A stretch of DNA of 64,000 bases from Sphingomonas sp. Root710 (GCF_001429065.1 NZ_LMIB01000001.1:186588-250587); one strand, 5' to 3'; shown: positions 42,874 through 52,458, numbered from the stretch's first letter. The notes: generated by a model not told the origin, from the letters alone. Translations and numbers: made by a program.

Positions 42874-44159
42874 TCCGCGAAGGGATCGCGGACCAGGATC
42901 GTGTCCTCGCGCTCGGGGCTGGTCGAGACCAGTGCGACCGGGCACTGGATAAGCTCCTCGACGCGGCGGATATATTTGATCGCCTGCGCCGGAAGCTGCG
43001 CCCAGCTACGCGCGCCCGCGGTCGACTCGCTCCAGCCTTCGATCGTCTCGTAGATCGGCTCAACACGCGCCTGATCCTGCGGATGCGGCGGCAGATAGTC
43101 GTACATCTTGCCGTCGAGCTTGTAGCCGGTGCAGATCTTGATCTCGTCGAAGCCGTCGAGCACGTCGAGCTTGGTCAGCGCGACCCCGGTGATGCCCGAG
43201 ACCGCCGCCGACTGGCGCACCAGCACCGCGTCGAACCAGCCGCAGCGGCGCTTGCGCCCGGTGACCGTGCCGAACTCATGGCCGCGCTCGCCGAGCCGCT
43301 GGCCGGTTTCGTCCTCCAGCTCGGACGGGAAGGGGCCCGAACCGACGCGGGTGGTGTAGGCCTTGACGATGCCGAGCACGAACCCCGCCGCCGACGGACC
43401 GAGGCCCGAGCCGCCCGATGCGGTGCCCGCGATGGTGTTCGACGAGGTGACGAAGGGGTAGGTGCCGTGATCGACGTCGAGCAGCACGCCCTGTGCGCCT
43501 TCGAACAGGATGCGGCGGCCCTTCTTGCGCGCTTCGTTCAGCGTCAGCCAGACCGGCTTGGCAAAGGGCAGGATGAAGTCGGCGATCTCGGCGAGCTGTC
43601 CCTTCAGCTCCTCGCGGTCGATCGGCTTTTCGCCGAAGCCCGCGCGCAGCGCATCATGATGCGCGCAGATGCGGTCGAGCTGGAGTTCGAGATCATCGAG
43701 ATGGGCGAGGTCGCAAACGCGGATCGCGCGGCGGCCAACCTTGTCTTCATAGGCCGGGCCGATGCCGCGCCGCGTGGTGCCGATCTTGCCCGCGCCCGAC
43801 GCATCCTCGCGCAGACCGTCGAGATCGCGGTGGAAGGGCAGGATCAGCGGTGCGGTCTCCGCGAGGTGAAGATTCTCGGGCGAGATGGTGACGCCCTGGC
43901 CCTGGAGCTTGGCGACCTCATCGCGGAAATGCCAGGGATCGAACACCACGCCATTGCCGATCACCGACAGGGTGCCGCGCACGATGCCCGAGGGCAGCAG
44001 GCTCAGCTTATAGACCTGGTCGCCGACGACCAGCGTGTGACCGGCATTGTGCCCGCCCTGGAAGCGCACGACGACATCGGCGCGCTCGGCGAGCCAGTCG
44101 ACGATCTTGCCCTTGCCCTCATCGCCCCACTGGGCGCCGATCACGGTCACATTGGCCAT
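42870..44159 (-). CDS. purA: Adenylosuccinate synthetase
   Basis: A 429-residue PurA that joins IMP and aspartate with GTP in AMP synthesis. Motifs: [19 protein letters not shown] (P-loop at residues 10-18), [11 protein letters not shown] with the catalytic His, [14 protein letters not shown] and [13 protein letters not shown]. Full length. It lies 15 bases downstream of hisZ, a common arrangement in alphaproteobacteria. Confidence 0.98.
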   Translation of the reverse strand: MANVTVIGAQWGDEGKGKIVDWLAERADVVVRFQGGHNAGHTLVVGDQVYKLSLLPSGIVRGTLSVIGNGVVFDPWHFRDEVAKLQGQGVTISPENLHLAETAPLILPFHRDLDGLREDASGAGKIGTTRRGIGPAYEDKVGRRAIRVCDLAHLDDLELQLDRICAHHDALRAGFGEKPIDREELKGQLAEIADFILPFAKPVWLTLNEARKKGRRILFEGAQGVLLDVDHGTYPFVTSSNTIAGTASGGSGLGPSAAGFVLGIVKAYTTRVGSGPFPSELEDETGQRLGERGHEFGTVTGRKRRCGWFDAVLVRQSAAVSGITGVALTKLDVLDGFDEIKICTGYKLDGKMYDYLPPHPQDQARVEPIYETIEGWSESTAGARSWAQLPAQAIKYIRRVEELIQCPVALVSTSPEREDTILVRDPFAD

Positions 44160-44174
44160 CAGTATTCCGTTCGT

Positions 44175-45290
44175 TCAGAGCGCGGCGGGTTGGCCGTCGC
44201 GCAGGATGTGGGTGCAGCCCAGCGCCACGGCATCGTCCTCGGCGGACAGCGCGGCAATGGTGATCCAGCTGGCGGCGCGAAGCTGCTCGGCTTGTGCCGG
44301 ATCGGTGCCAAGCGGCAGGAAGACGCGCTTGTGCTCGACCACGCCTAGCCCCGCGTCGACCAGCGGATCGATGAACAGCGAGAAGCCGATCGCCTTTTCC
44401 TCGCGGCCGCCCGGGTGGACGATCGTATAGGTGCCGCCACGGCCGATCTCGCCCGACAGGCCCTGGCCGAACAGCGAGAAACCGATCCAGTGCTGATATT
44501 CGAAGCCGTGCCGCTCGGTGGGATCGAGGGTCAGCGTTACCCGGTCGCCGATCGCCGCGATGATCGCCTCGATCGCTTCGATCCGCTTGTCGAGTGCCTT
44601 GGGGCCCGCGATCGCGCGCAGCTTGGCAAGTGCAGGAGCAACGGGACCCGCCGCCTCGATGAAAGGCAAATAGGCGTCGGCGCCGAGCCCGGCGAGCCCG
44701 CCCGCATCCTTGGCGTCGAGCATGTCGCGCACCGCGTCGATCTTGTCGGCGGGCAGCGGCATCGCGCCGGCGGCCAGTGTCTCGACGAGGTCGGGTAGCG
44801 TCAGATCGACGGTGATCCCGGTGACCCCGGCGACTTCGAGCGCTTCGACCGCGACGCGCAATATCTCGATGACTGCCGCCAGGCTGTCGGTACCGATCAG
44901 CTCGGCCCCCGCCTGGGTCAGCTCGCGCTCGGGGCGCAGCTGGGTCGCCTTCAGCTTCAGCACCGTCCCGCCATAAGCGAGGCGAAGCGGACGGTGCCGA
45001 TGGCCCATGCGGCTGACGGCGATGCGGCCGACCTGCGCGGTGATGTCCGGGCGGAGCGCGAGCGTGCGCTGCGACACCGGATCGACGAAGCGGAACAGGT
45101 CGCGCGATCCGCCCGATTTGAGCTGGCCGACCAGCCCTTCCTCGAACTCGGCGAGCGGCGGCGACACCCGCGCATAGCCGTGCTTTCCGATCGCCACGAC
45201 CACACGGTGCAGCAGGCGCGACCCCGCCTCCGCCTGCGGGGGCAGGCGATCACGCAGTCCTTCGGGCAACAGGCCAGGGGCGATGCTCAT
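44175..45290 (-). CDS. hisZ: ATP phosphoribosyltransferase regulatory subunit
   Basis: A 371-residue HisZ, a histidyl-tRNA-synthetase-like protein without aminoacylation activity that activates short-form HisG in histidine synthesis. Visible: LPPQAEAGSRLLHRVVVAIG, RFVDPVSQRTLALRPDITAQVGRI (in two blocks: RFVDPVSQRTLALRPD and ITAQVGRIA) and the GRGGTYTIVHPGGREEKAIG loop near the C-terminus (residues 299-318). hisG is not in the window. The DUF559 gene stops 1 base before its ATG. Confidence 0.94.
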   Translation of the reverse strand: MSIAPGLLPEGLRDRLPPQAEAGSRLLHRVVVAIGKHGYARVSPPLAEFEEGLVGQLKSGGSRDLFRFVDPVSQRTLALRPDITAQVGRIAVSRMGHRHRPLRLAYGGTVLKLKATQLRPERELTQAGAELIGTDSLAAVIEILRVAVEALEVAGVTGITVDLTLPDLVETLAAGAMPLPADKIDAVRDMLDAKDAGGLAGLGADAYLPFIEAAGPVAPALAKLRAIAGPKALDKRIEAIEAIIAAIGDRVTLTLDPTERHGFEYQHWIGFSLFGQGLSGEIGRGGTYTIVHPGGREEKAIGFSLFIDPLVDAGLGVVEHKRVFLPLGTDPAQAEQLRAASWITIAALSAEDDAVALGCTHILRDGQPAAL

Positions 45291-45291
45291 C

Positions 45292-45687
45292 TTACTCCCT
45301 CTCCCCTCTGGGGAGGGGGGCGGGGAGAGAGGCAGACATAGCGAGGGCGAGCGCCGCCTCGATCATCGTGGCAACACCCTCGATATTGTCCAGTACGTCC
45401 GCATTGGTGAAGCGGATCACTCGGTAGCCCCTCGATTCCAGATAAGCGTTTCGGGCGGCGTCATACTGCAATCTGCGCGCATGTGTATCCCCATCGACTT
45501 CGATTGCGATTTTTCTCGATCGGGCAGCGAAATCGAGGATGTATGGGGCGACGACTACCTGTCGGGTGAATTTGATCCCTGAAAAGCGATGAGCGCGGAG
45601 CAGCGGCCAGAGCTTGGCTTCGGCCGGTGTCTGCTCCGCGCGCATCGATCGGGCATGGGCTTTCGAGGGTTCGTTGACTTTGGGCAT
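45292..45687 (-). CDS. DUF559 endonuclease-like protein
   Basis: A 131-residue protein of the DUF559 (very-short-patch-repair-like, PD-(D/E)XK) family: RAEQTPAEAKLWPLLRAHR, GIKFTRQVVVAPYILDFAAR, KIAIEVDGDTHA and RGYRVIRFTNADVLDNIEGV. The D-x-n-E-V-D arrangement fits a nuclease active site. The last residues (LPAPLPRGERE) are encoded by an inverted repeat, and a second copy lies just upstream of the gene. Role unknown. Confidence 0.85.
   Translation of the reverse strand: MPKVNEPSKAHARSMRAEQTPAEAKLWPLLRAHRFSGIKFTRQVVVAPYILDFAARSRKIAIEVDGDTHARRLQYDAARNAYLESRGYRVIRFTNADVLDNIEGVATMIEAALALAMSASLPAPLPRGERE
45295..45335. repeat. Repeat at the 3' end of the DUF559 gene
   Basis: A GC-rich stretch reading CTCCCTCTCCCCTCTGGGGA then GGGGGGCGGGGAGAGAGGCAG; it contains its own CTCCCC/GGGGAG stem. 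The inverse complement of the copy at 45,704-45,745 matches it with a few differences. It encodes the C-terminal end of the DUF559 protein. Confidence 0.65.
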
Positions 45688-45703
45688 ACCGCCCAGCCTC
45701 CTG

Positions 45704-45745
45704 CTCTGCCCCTCTCCCGACCTCTCCCCAGAGGGGAGAGGAGGT
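45704..45745. repeat. Inverted copy of the repeat, upstream of the DUF559 gene
   Basis: CTCTGCCCCTCTCCCGACCT followed by CTCCCCAGAGGGGAGAGGAG is the inverted partner of 45,295-45,335. The two copies enclose the DUF559 gene exactly, in the gap before the serA stop. Confidence 0.65.
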
Positions 45746-45757
45746 CTTTCGCTACGC

Positions 45758-47335
45758 TCAGAAGCTCAGCGCCTTGGCGGTCTTCACGCCGGGCAGCTTG
45801 GCGATCTTCGCCTTGAGTTCGTTGTCGACCGGCGTGTCGAGCGACAGCAGCAGCACCGCTTCGCCACCCGCGGTGCGGCGGCCGAGATGGAAAGTACCGA
45901 TGTTGACACCGGCCTCGCCCAGCGCCGAGCCGAGGCGGCCGATGAAGCCGGGCGCATCGACGTTGACGATGTAGAGCATGTCGCCGGTCAGATCGGCCTC
46001 GACCTTCACGCCATAGATTTCGACGAGGCGCGGTTCGGCATTGGCGAACAGCGTGCCGGCAACCGACTTCGCGCCCTCGGCGGTAGTGACGGTGACGCGG
46101 ACCAGAGTCGAATAGTCGCCCTCGCGGTCATGGCGCACTTCGCGCACGTCGAGGCCGCGCTCCTTGGCCAGGAAGGGCGCGTTGACCATGTTCACCGTGT
46201 CCGAATAGACGCGCATCAGGCCCGCGAGCACTGCGCCGGTGATCGGCTTCTGGTTGAGTTCGGCGGCAGCGCCCTCGACCTCGATCGCGACCGCCTTGAT
46301 CGCGTCGCCCTCGAGCTGGCCGACCAGCGCGCCGAGATGCTCGGCCAGCGCCATGTAGGGCTTCAGCTTCGGGGCTTCCTCAGCCGACAGCGAGGGCATG
46401 TTCAGCGCGTTGGTGACGCCGCCCGACATCAGGAAGTCGGCCATCTGCTCGGCGACCTGGATCGCGACGTTGACCTGCGCTTCGTTGGTCGACGCGCCGA
46501 GGTGCGGGGTGGAGATGAAGCCCGGGGTGCCGAACAGCGGTGATTCGGTCGCCGGTTCGGTAACGAAGACGTCCAGCGCCGCGCCCGCGACATGGCCGCT
46601 GTCGAGCGCCGCCTTGAGCGCCGCTTCGTCAATCAGGCCGCCGCGCGCGCAGTTGACGATGCGAACGCCCTTCTTGGTCTTGGCCAGATTTTCCTTCGAC
46701 AGGATGTTCTTGGTCGATTCGGTCAGCGGCGTGTGCAGCGTGATGAAGTCGGCGCGGGCGAGCAGTTCGTCCAGCGTGACCTTCTCGACGCCCATCTCGA
46801 CGGCGCGCTCAGGCGTCAGGAAGGGATCGAAAGCGACGACCTTCATGCGCAGGCCGATCGCGCGATCGGCGACGATCGAACCGATATTGCCGGCGCCGAT
46901 CAGGCCGAGGGTCTTGTTGGTGACCTCGACGCCCATGAAGCGGTTCTTCTCCCACTTGCCGGCCTGAGTCGACTTATCGGCCTCCGGCAGGTCGCGGGCG
47001 AGGGCGAACATCAGCGCGATGGCGTGCTCGGCGGTGGTGATCGAGTTGCCGAACGGAGTGTTCATCACCACGACGCCCTTGGCCGAGGCGGCGGGGATGT
47101 CGACATTGTCGACGCCGATCCCGGCGCGGCCGACGACCTTCAGGTTGGTCGCGGCTTCGAGAACTTCCTTGGTGACTTTGGTCGAGGAGCGGATGGCGAG
47201 GCCGTCATACTGGCCGATCATCGCGATCAGCTCGTCCTTGGTCTTGCCGGTGATCTCGTCGACCTCGACCCCGCGGTTGCGGAAGATCTGGGCGGCGAGC
47301 GGATCCATCTTGTCGGAAATCAGTACCTTGGGCAT
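45758..47335 (-). CDS. serA: D-3-phosphoglycerate dehydrogenase
   Basis: A 525-residue long-form SerA: substrate domain, NAD domain with the loop GAGNIGSIVADRA, catalytic Arg/Glu/His in the NCARGGLIDE and STPHLGAST regions, an intervening domain and a C-terminal ACT domain (about 455-525) for serine feedback. It oxidises 3-phosphoglycerate in the first step of serine synthesis. serC lies upstream on the same strand, 141 bases away, with a REP pair in between. Confidence 0.97.
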   Translation of the reverse strand: MPKVLISDKMDPLAAQIFRNRGVEVDEITGKTKDELIAMIGQYDGLAIRSSTKVTKEVLEAATNLKVVGRAGIGVDNVDIPAASAKGVVVMNTPFGNSITTAEHAIALMFALARDLPEADKSTQAGKWEKNRFMGVEVTNKTLGLIGAGNIGSIVADRAIGLRMKVVAFDPFLTPERAVEMGVEKVTLDELLARADFITLHTPLTESTKNILSKENLAKTKKGVRIVNCARGGLIDEAALKAALDSGHVAGAALDVFVTEPATESPLFGTPGFISTPHLGASTNEAQVNVAIQVAEQMADFLMSGGVTNALNMPSLSAEEAPKLKPYMALAEHLGALVGQLEGDAIKAVAIEVEGAAAELNQKPITGAVLAGLMRVYSDTVNMVNAPFLAKERGLDVREVRHDREGDYSTLVRVTVTTAEGAKSVAGTLFANAEPRLVEIYGVKVEADLTGDMLYIVNVDAPGFIGRLGSALGEAGVNIGTFHLGRRTAGGEAVLLLSLDTPVDNELKAKIAKLPGVKTAKALSF

Positions 47336-47360
47336 GAAAATCTATCCTTAGTTCTGAAGT

Positions 47361-47453
47361 CGTCATCCCCGCGGAGGCGGGGATCCATATTCTCTCAAGC
47401 TCGAACCTCTTGCGGTTCGGAGGTTATGGATTCCCGCCTTCGCGGGAATGACG
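47361..47453. repeat. REP pair between serC and serA
   Basis: Two inverted arms: CGTCATCCCCGCGGAGGCGG at the left and its inverse relative TTCCCGCCTTCGCGGGAATG then ACG at the right, about 35 bases apart. Each arm is itself a small palindrome. The same kind of pair occurs at 62,729-62,821. On the minus strand it lies inside the serC-serA transcript and could affect mRNA stability. Confidence 0.75.
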
Positions 47454-47476
47454 TGGAGTAGGAAAGGGGAGGGCCG

Positions 47477-48637
47477 TCAGGCCGGGACGCGGGCCTGCGA
47501 CCAGGCCCAGTCGAGCCAGGGGCCGAGCGCTTCAATGTCGGCGGTCTCGACGGTGCCGCCGCACCAGACCCGCAGGCCCGGAGGGGCGTCGCGATAGCCG
47601 GCGACGTCATAAGCTGCGTCTTCCAGCTCCAGCGCGCCGGCGATCTTCTTGACGAGCGCGAGCTGCGCTTCGTCATCGAGACCCTCGACCGCGTGGGGCG
47701 CAAACTTCAGGCACACCGAAGTGTTCGACCGCGACGCCGGATCGGTGGCGAGATGATCGATCCAGTCGGTCTTCTGCACCCAGGCGTCGAGCGCGGCTGC
47801 GTTGGCGTCGGCGCGCGCGATCAATGCGGGCAGGCCGCCGATCTGTTTCGCCCATTCGAGGCTGTGGATATAATCCTCGATCGCCAGCATCGACGGCGTG
47901 TTGATCGTCTCACCCTTGAAGATGCCTTCGATCAGCTTGCCGCCCTTGGTCATCCGGAAGATCTTGGGCAGCGGCCATGCGGGCACATAGCTTTCCAGCC
48001 GCTCGACCGCGCGGGGGCCAAGGACGAGGATGCCGTGCGCGCCTTCGCCGCCCAGCACCTTCTGCCAGGAGAAGGTGACGACATCGAGCTTGTCCCACGG
48101 CATGTCCATGGCGAAGCAGGCCGAGGTCGCGTCGGCGATGGTCAGGCCCTCGCGGTCGTCCCGGATCCAGTCGCCATTGGGGACGCGGACGCCCGAGGTG
48201 GTGCCGTTCCAGGTGAAGACGATATCGGTCGACTGATCGAGCGCGGTCAGGTCGGGCAGGGTGCCATAGGGCGCCTTCACGACATCGGCTTCGATCTTCA
48301 GCTGCTTGACGACATCGGTGACCCAACCCTCACCGAAGCTCTCCCAGGCAACCATCGTCGCCTTGCGGGCGCCGAGCATGCTCCACAGCGCCATCTCGAC
48401 CGCGCCGGTGTCCGATCCGGGGACAATGCCGATGCGATGGGTGGCGGGGATGCCGAGGATCTCGCGGGTCAGGTCGACCGCATGATTGATGCGCGCCTTG
48501 CCGAGCTTCGAACGATGCGAGCGTCCGAGCGAACCGGTGGCGAGTTTTTCGGGGGCCCAGCCCGGCGGCTTCGCGCAGGGGCCGGAAGAGAAATGGGGTC
48601 GTACCGGCTTGGTCGCCGGGCGTTCAAAATCAGTCAT
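47477..48637 (-). CDS. serC: Phosphoserine aminotransferase
   Basis: A 386-residue PLP enzyme that converts 3-phosphohydroxypyruvate to phosphoserine. Motifs: [32 protein letters not shown], the PLP lysine in [16 protein letters not shown] and [16 protein letters not shown]. The length and N-terminus fit the alphaproteobacterial type. It is upstream of serA. serB is not in the window. Confidence 0.96.
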   Translation of the reverse strand: MTDFERPATKPVRPHFSSGPCAKPPGWAPEKLATGSLGRSHRSKLGKARINHAVDLTREILGIPATHRIGIVPGSDTGAVEMALWSMLGARKATMVAWESFGEGWVTDVVKQLKIEADVVKAPYGTLPDLTALDQSTDIVFTWNGTTSGVRVPNGDWIRDDREGLTIADATSACFAMDMPWDKLDVVTFSWQKVLGGEGAHGILVLGPRAVERLESYVPAWPLPKIFRMTKGGKLIEGIFKGETINTPSMLAIEDYIHSLEWAKQIGGLPALIARADANAAALDAWVQKTDWIDHLATDPASRSNTSVCLKFAPHAVEGLDDEAQLALVKKIAGALELEDAAYDVAGYRDAPPGLRVWCGGTVETADIEALGPWLDWAWSQARVPA

Positions 48638-48722
48638 TTAAGACTCTCCTCACAGAGAGCACGCGCTGCGTTGGGACAGCGTGGCCCGCCGCCGTCTCTA
48701 GAGATGGATTGCGGCAAGTCAA
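48638..48722 (-). promoter_or_regulatory. Promoter and structured leader of serC
   Basis: On the minus strand, TTGACT (48722-48717), 16 bases, TAGAGA (48700-48695) resembles a sigma-70 promoter. The predicted leader of about 50 bases holds a stem ACGCTG/CAGCG and, next to the ATG, CTCTC-tgtgag-GAGAG, which would pair part of the Shine-Dalgarno GAGGAG. A serC RNA motif is described in Rhizobiales; I cannot say that this is the same element. Confidence 0.4.
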
Positions 48723-48761
48723 TGACGGATCAAAATAATTCCTCCCCGTGCCGGGGAGGAA

Positions 48762-48793
48762 AGAAAAAGGCCCCGGAGCTCCGCTCCAGGGCC
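48762..48793 (-). terminator. Rho-independent terminator of the cytochrome c gene
   Basis: On the minus strand, 25 bases after the cytochrome c stop, GGCCCTGGAGC and GCTCCGGGGCC form an 11-base GC-rich stem with one mismatch and a short loop, followed by TTTTTCTTT. A second stem, CCTCCCC/GGGGAGG, lies just beyond at 48741-48759. This is the clearest terminator in the window. Confidence 0.85.
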
Positions 48794-48818
48794 GTTATAG
48801 TTCGGTTGTGCTGCCAGC

Positions 48819-49448
48819 TTACTCGGCTGGCGCAGCTGCATTGCCATCGGCAGGTGCGGCGGCGTTGTCGGCCGCAGCGGCACCTTCCGCCGGAGCGGCA
48901 GCGGCTTCGGCGGGCACCGCCGGCATCGGCCGCGGCGCATCGCTCTGCTGGTTGAGATAGGCGATGACGTTCGCGCGATCCTCAGGCTTGGAGATGCCCG
49001 CAAAGGTCATCTTGGTGCCCGGCGCAAACTTCTTCGGGCTGTGCAGCCAGTCGCTCAGATTCTGCCAGTCCCAGGTGCCGCCCTTGGACTTGAGCGCGTC
49101 GGAGAAGGCGAAGCCATGCGCGCCCTGGCCGACCGGCTCGCCCAGCACGCCCCACAGATTCGGGCCCAGTGCGTTCGGGCCGCCCTTCTCGGCGTTGTGG
49201 CAGGCGGCGCACTTCTTGAAGACGTCCGCGCCCTTCGCAGCATCCGCGCTCGCCAGATAGAAAGCGATCGGCTTCTCGGCTTCGGCAGCAGCGCCGCCTT
49301 CGCCCTCTTCTTCGACACCCTCGACGACATAGCCCATCTTTTCCGGGCGTTCGGAGTGGAAATATTCGCCGCTGAGGATCGAGAGGCCAAGGGCGGCAAT
49401 GCCACCCGCCAGCGCCCAGCCTGCAATCGTGTTAGCGCGATCGTCCAT
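48819..49448 (-). CDS. Membrane-anchored c-type cytochrome, CycM-like
   Basis: A 209-residue protein with an N-terminal membrane anchor (residues about 8-28), a cytochrome c domain with the haem motif CAACH and the Met ligand in GTKMTFAGI, and a C-terminal tail of about 40 residues made almost only of Ala, Pro, Glu and Gly. It matches CycM/c552-type cytochromes that carry electrons between the bc1 complex and the aa3 oxidase in the alphaproteobacterial inner membrane. The Ala/Pro-rich tail is unusual. It is divergent from pheA. Confidence 0.92.
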   Translation of the reverse strand: MDDRANTIAGWALAGGIAALGLSILSGEYFHSERPEKMGYVVEGVEEEGEGGAAAEAEKPIAFYLASADAAKGADVFKKCAACHNAEKGGPNALGPNLWGVLGEPVGQGAHGFAFSDALKSKGGTWDWQNLSDWLHSPKKFAPGTKMTFAGISKPEDRANVIAYLNQQSDAPRPMPAVPAEAAAAPAEGAAAADNAAAPADGNAAAPAE

Positions 49449-49598
49449 GTGCCCCTAAAGCTCCCGTTGGTTACGTGGGGGGATGGAAACCCACGCCGAA
49501 ATCGCGCCCCCTTTAGAATCGGTTCGGGGCCTCCGCAAGCGTTCCAACGCTGGAATATGTTGCGGTGCGGGTGAGGGCCGCCTAATCGGCTGCGCGTC

Positions 49599-50498
49599 AT
49601 GCAGAACTATCCCGCTCCCGCCCAGGCGCTCGTCGCCGAAATGTCAGCCGCTTGTGCCGCCGATCCGGCCCGCGCGGTGGCGTTTCAGGGGGCGCCGGGC
49701 GCCAATTCGCATCTCGCGGCACTGGAGACCTTTCCCAACGGTCTGCCGCTGCCCTGCTTCAGTTTCGAGGACGCCCTCGACGCGGTCCGCGATTTCCGTG
49801 CCGATCACGCGGTGATCCCGATCGAGAATTCGCTTCATGGCCGGGTGGCCGACATGCATTTCCTGCTCCCCGAGTCGGGTCTGGTGATCATCGGCGAGCA
49901 TTTTATGCATATCCGTCACACGATGATGGCCCTGCCCCATCATGGCCAGATCACACAGGTGATGAGCCATCCGCAGGCGCTGGGCCAGTGCCGCCACTAT
50001 CTGCGCGCCAACGGCATCACGCCGATCTCCTATCCCGATACCGCCGGGGCGGCGGCGGCGGTGGCGGAAGCCGGTGATCCGCATGTCGCGGCTCTGGCGC
50101 CGTCGATCGCGGCGGGCATATATGGCCTGAAAGTGGTCAAGGACGATCTTTCCGACGGTGCCGACAATACCACCCGTTTCGTTGTGCTGGCTCGCGAGGC
50201 GCAGGAGGTGCCGCTCGGCAGCGTGTCGGTGATGACGACCTTCATCTTCGAGGTGAAGAATATCCCGGCGGCGCTCTATAAGGCGCTGGGCGGCTTCGCG
50301 ACCAACGGCGTCAACATGACCAAGCTGGAAAGCTACCAGCGCGGCGCGAGCTTCGCGGCGACCGAATTCTACGCGGATATCGAGGGGCACCCAGATGAAC
50401 CGCATGTCCGGCGCGCGCTCGAGGAACTGGCCTTCCACACCAAATGGGTGCGGTTGCTCGGAACCTATCCCCAGGCGCGCGAGCGGATCATCGGCTGA
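49599..50498 (+). CDS. pheA: Prephenate dehydratase
   Basis: A 299-residue stand-alone prephenate dehydratase for phenylalanine synthesis. The catalytic domain has VAFQGAPGANSHLAAL, IPIENSLHGRVADMH and DNTTRFVVL; the C-terminal ACT domain has GGFATNGVNMTKLESYQR and binds Phe. No chorismate mutase domain is fused. Full length. Confidence 0.96.
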   Translation: MQNYPAPAQALVAEMSAACAADPARAVAFQGAPGANSHLAALETFPNGLPLPCFSFEDALDAVRDFRADHAVIPIENSLHGRVADMHFLLPESGLVIIGEHFMHIRHTMMALPHHGQITQVMSHPQALGQCRHYLRANGITPISYPDTAGAAAAVAEAGDPHVAALAPSIAAGIYGLKVVKDDLSDGADNTTRFVVLAREAQEVPLGSVSVMTTFIFEVKNIPAALYKALGGFATNGVNMTKLESYQRGASFAATEFYADIEGHPDEPHVRRALEELAFHTKWVRLLGTYPQARERIIG

Positions 50499-50502
50499 GC
50501 CG

Positions 50503-51399
50503 TCAGCCTTCGCTAAGCCACGTGCTCAGCAACGTGTGGGCGATAGCATAGGGCGGCGGGGCCAGGAACGGCGCGTCGTCGGATGCCTCCAGCGCGGCGC
50601 GTATGTCGTCGCGGGTCGCCCATAGCGCATGTTCCAGTTCGTTCGCGTCGAGGCTGATCTCGCTGCTCTCGGCGCGGGCGATACAGGCGATCATCAATTG
50701 CGACGGGAAGGGCCAGGGCTGGCTGGCGACATAGCGGACGTCGCTGACGACCACGCCGGCTTCCTCGTGCAACTCGCGCGCCACGGCTTCCTCGATCGAT
50801 TCGCCGACTTCGATGAAGCCGGCCAGCGCCGAATAGCGGCCCTTCGGCCAGCGATGCTGGCGGCCGACCAGGACACGGCCCTCATATTCGGCGAGCATGA
50901 TCACGACGGGATCGGTGCGCGGGAAATGCTCGGTGCCGCAGCCGCCGGTCTCGCGGGCGCATTGACGCGCCCAGCCCGAGCGGAAGACCCGGCTCGGCTG
51001 TCCGCAACGCGCGCAATAGGCATGGCGGCTATGCCAGTCGACCAGGCAGCGCGCCGCGGCATAGGTCGCGGCTTCCTCGCGCTCGAGCATCGTCAGCGCG
51101 GTGTTCATCGCCGCGTTGCGCTGCGCCGGGTCCTCGTCGACCCGGGCCAGCGACACGAATCGCGGCTTGCCGTCGAGCAGGCCGAGCAGCGCCAGGTCCG
51201 CCTCGGGATCGGCTTCCGCCAGCGATCCCCAGCTCAGCCGGCCATCGTCGGTGACCTGCGGCGTCAGCCCGTCGAGCCGGAGCAGCCGGGCCGAAAGGCT
51301 GCCGAGTTGCTGATCGAAATAGGCGCGGTTGTCGCGTTCGATGTCGATCCGGACGAGCGGGGAACCCGTGAAACCGGGGGTGGGAATGTCAGCCATCAT
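50503..51399 (-). CDS. nudC: NAD(+) diphosphatase NudC
   Basis: A 298-residue Nudix enzyme with a zinc ribbon (CARCGQP and CARETGGCG), the Nudix box GFIEVGESIEEAVARELHEE followed by AGV, and the downstream NADH-specific motif SQPWPFPSQLM. It splits NADH or NAD and can remove NAD caps from RNA. The ATG at 51399 (or 51396) follows AGGAAAAG and overlaps the mutY stop by 11 bases, so the two are coupled. Confidence 0.95.
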   Translation of the reverse strand: MMADIPTPGFTGSPLVRIDIERDNRAYFDQQLGSLSARLLRLDGLTPQVTDDGRLSWGSLAEADPEADLALLGLLDGKPRFVSLARVDEDPAQRNAAMNTALTMLEREEAATYAAARCLVDWHSRHAYCARCGQPSRVFRSGWARQCARETGGCGTEHFPRTDPVVIMLAEYEGRVLVGRQHRWPKGRYSALAGFIEVGESIEEAVARELHEEAGVVVSDVRYVASQPWPFPSQLMIACIARAESSEISLDANELEHALWATRDDIRAALEASDDAPFLAPPPYAIAHTLLSTWLSEG

Positions 51400-52444
51400 C
51401 TTTTCCTGTCGAGTCCCGCGTGGCGATAGCGCGGGCGGCGGCGCGTGCGAAGAGGGTGGGCAGGCCCGCCTCCTCGATCCGATCGATCGGCCACCATTCG
51501 CCGTCATCGCCGGCATGAGCGAGCCTTGCGGTCATCACCCGCAGGTCCAGCGCGAAATGGGTGAAGACATGTGCGACCGTCCCCGCATCGCGCCAGTCCG
51601 CGGCTGCGGGCGCATCGGCGAGCCCGGGATCCTCGTCCTGCCACGGCCCGCTCGGCAAGGCGCGCATCCCGCCGAGCAGGCCTTTGGCCGGGCGGCGGAT
51701 CAGCCAGACCCTGCCGTCGCGCTCGATCCAATAGGCTGTGCCGCGCCGCTGCGGCTTGGCGCGCTTGGCCGTCTTGACCGGCCAGGCTTCGGGCGTGCCG
51801 GCTTCGCGCGCGGCGCAACCGGCGCTCAACGGGCAGATCAGGCATTGCAGCGCGCGCGCGCTGCAGATGCCGGAGCCGAGATCCATCATCGCCTGGGCGA
51901 AATCGCCCGCGCGATCGTCTGGGGTCACGCGGTCGACCAGCGTCCGGAGCGCCGGGCGGGCCTGCGGCAGCGGTTCGGAGAAGGCGAACAGCCGGCTGAC
52001 GACGCGCTCGACATTGGCGTCGACCACCACCGCGCGGTGGCCGAAGGCGATCGCCGCGACGGCGGCGGCGCTGTAATCGCCGACGCCGGGCAGGGTGCGC
52101 AACGCCGCTTCGGCGTCGGGAAAGCGCCCGCCATGATCGCTGACGACGGCGCGCGCGCAGGCGATCAGATTGCGGGCGCGGGCATAATAGCCGAGCCCCG
52201 CCCAGGCGGTCATCACCTCTGCGTCGTCGGCTGCCGCCAGATCGGCGACGGTCGGCCAGCGGGTCGTAAACCGCTCGAAATAGGGTTTCACCGCCGCGAC
52301 CGTGGTTTGCTGGAGCATGATCTCCGACAGCCAGACGCGGTAGGGATCGGCGGGCGGGGCGCCCGGTTCGGCGCGCCAGGGCAGGCGGCGGCGGTGCTTG
52401 TCGTACCAGGCAAGCAAATTTTCAGCTACGGCATCGACGCGCAT
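51389..52444 (-). CDS. mutY: A/G-specific adenine glycosylase
   Basis: A 351-residue MutY, which removes adenine paired with 8-oxoguanine. The helix-hairpin-helix is LPGVGDYSAAAVAAIAFG with the catalytic Asp in VVDANVERV; the Fe-S ligands are C-x6-C-x2-C-x5-C in CSARALQCLICPLSAGC; the C-terminal Nudix-like domain (from about 230) reads 8-oxoG. Full length. It is divergent from the DciA-like gene and upstream of nudC; both clean up oxidative damage. Confidence 0.96.
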   Translation of the reverse strand: MRVDAVAENLLAWYDKHRRRLPWRAEPGAPPADPYRVWLSEIMLQQTTVAAVKPYFERFTTRWPTVADLAAADDAEVMTAWAGLGYYARARNLIACARAVVSDHGGRFPDAEAALRTLPGVGDYSAAAVAAIAFGHRAVVVDANVERVVSRLFAFSEPLPQARPALRTLVDRVTPDDRAGDFAQAMMDLGSGICSARALQCLICPLSAGCAAREAGTPEAWPVKTAKRAKPQRRGTAYWIERDGRVWLIRRPAKGLLGGMRALPSGPWQDEDPGLADAPAAADWRDAGTVAHVFTHFALDLRVMTARLAHAGDDGEWWPIDRIEEAGLPTLFARAAARAIATRDSTGKDDG

Positions 52445-52458
52445 GGGGCGCCTATGGC

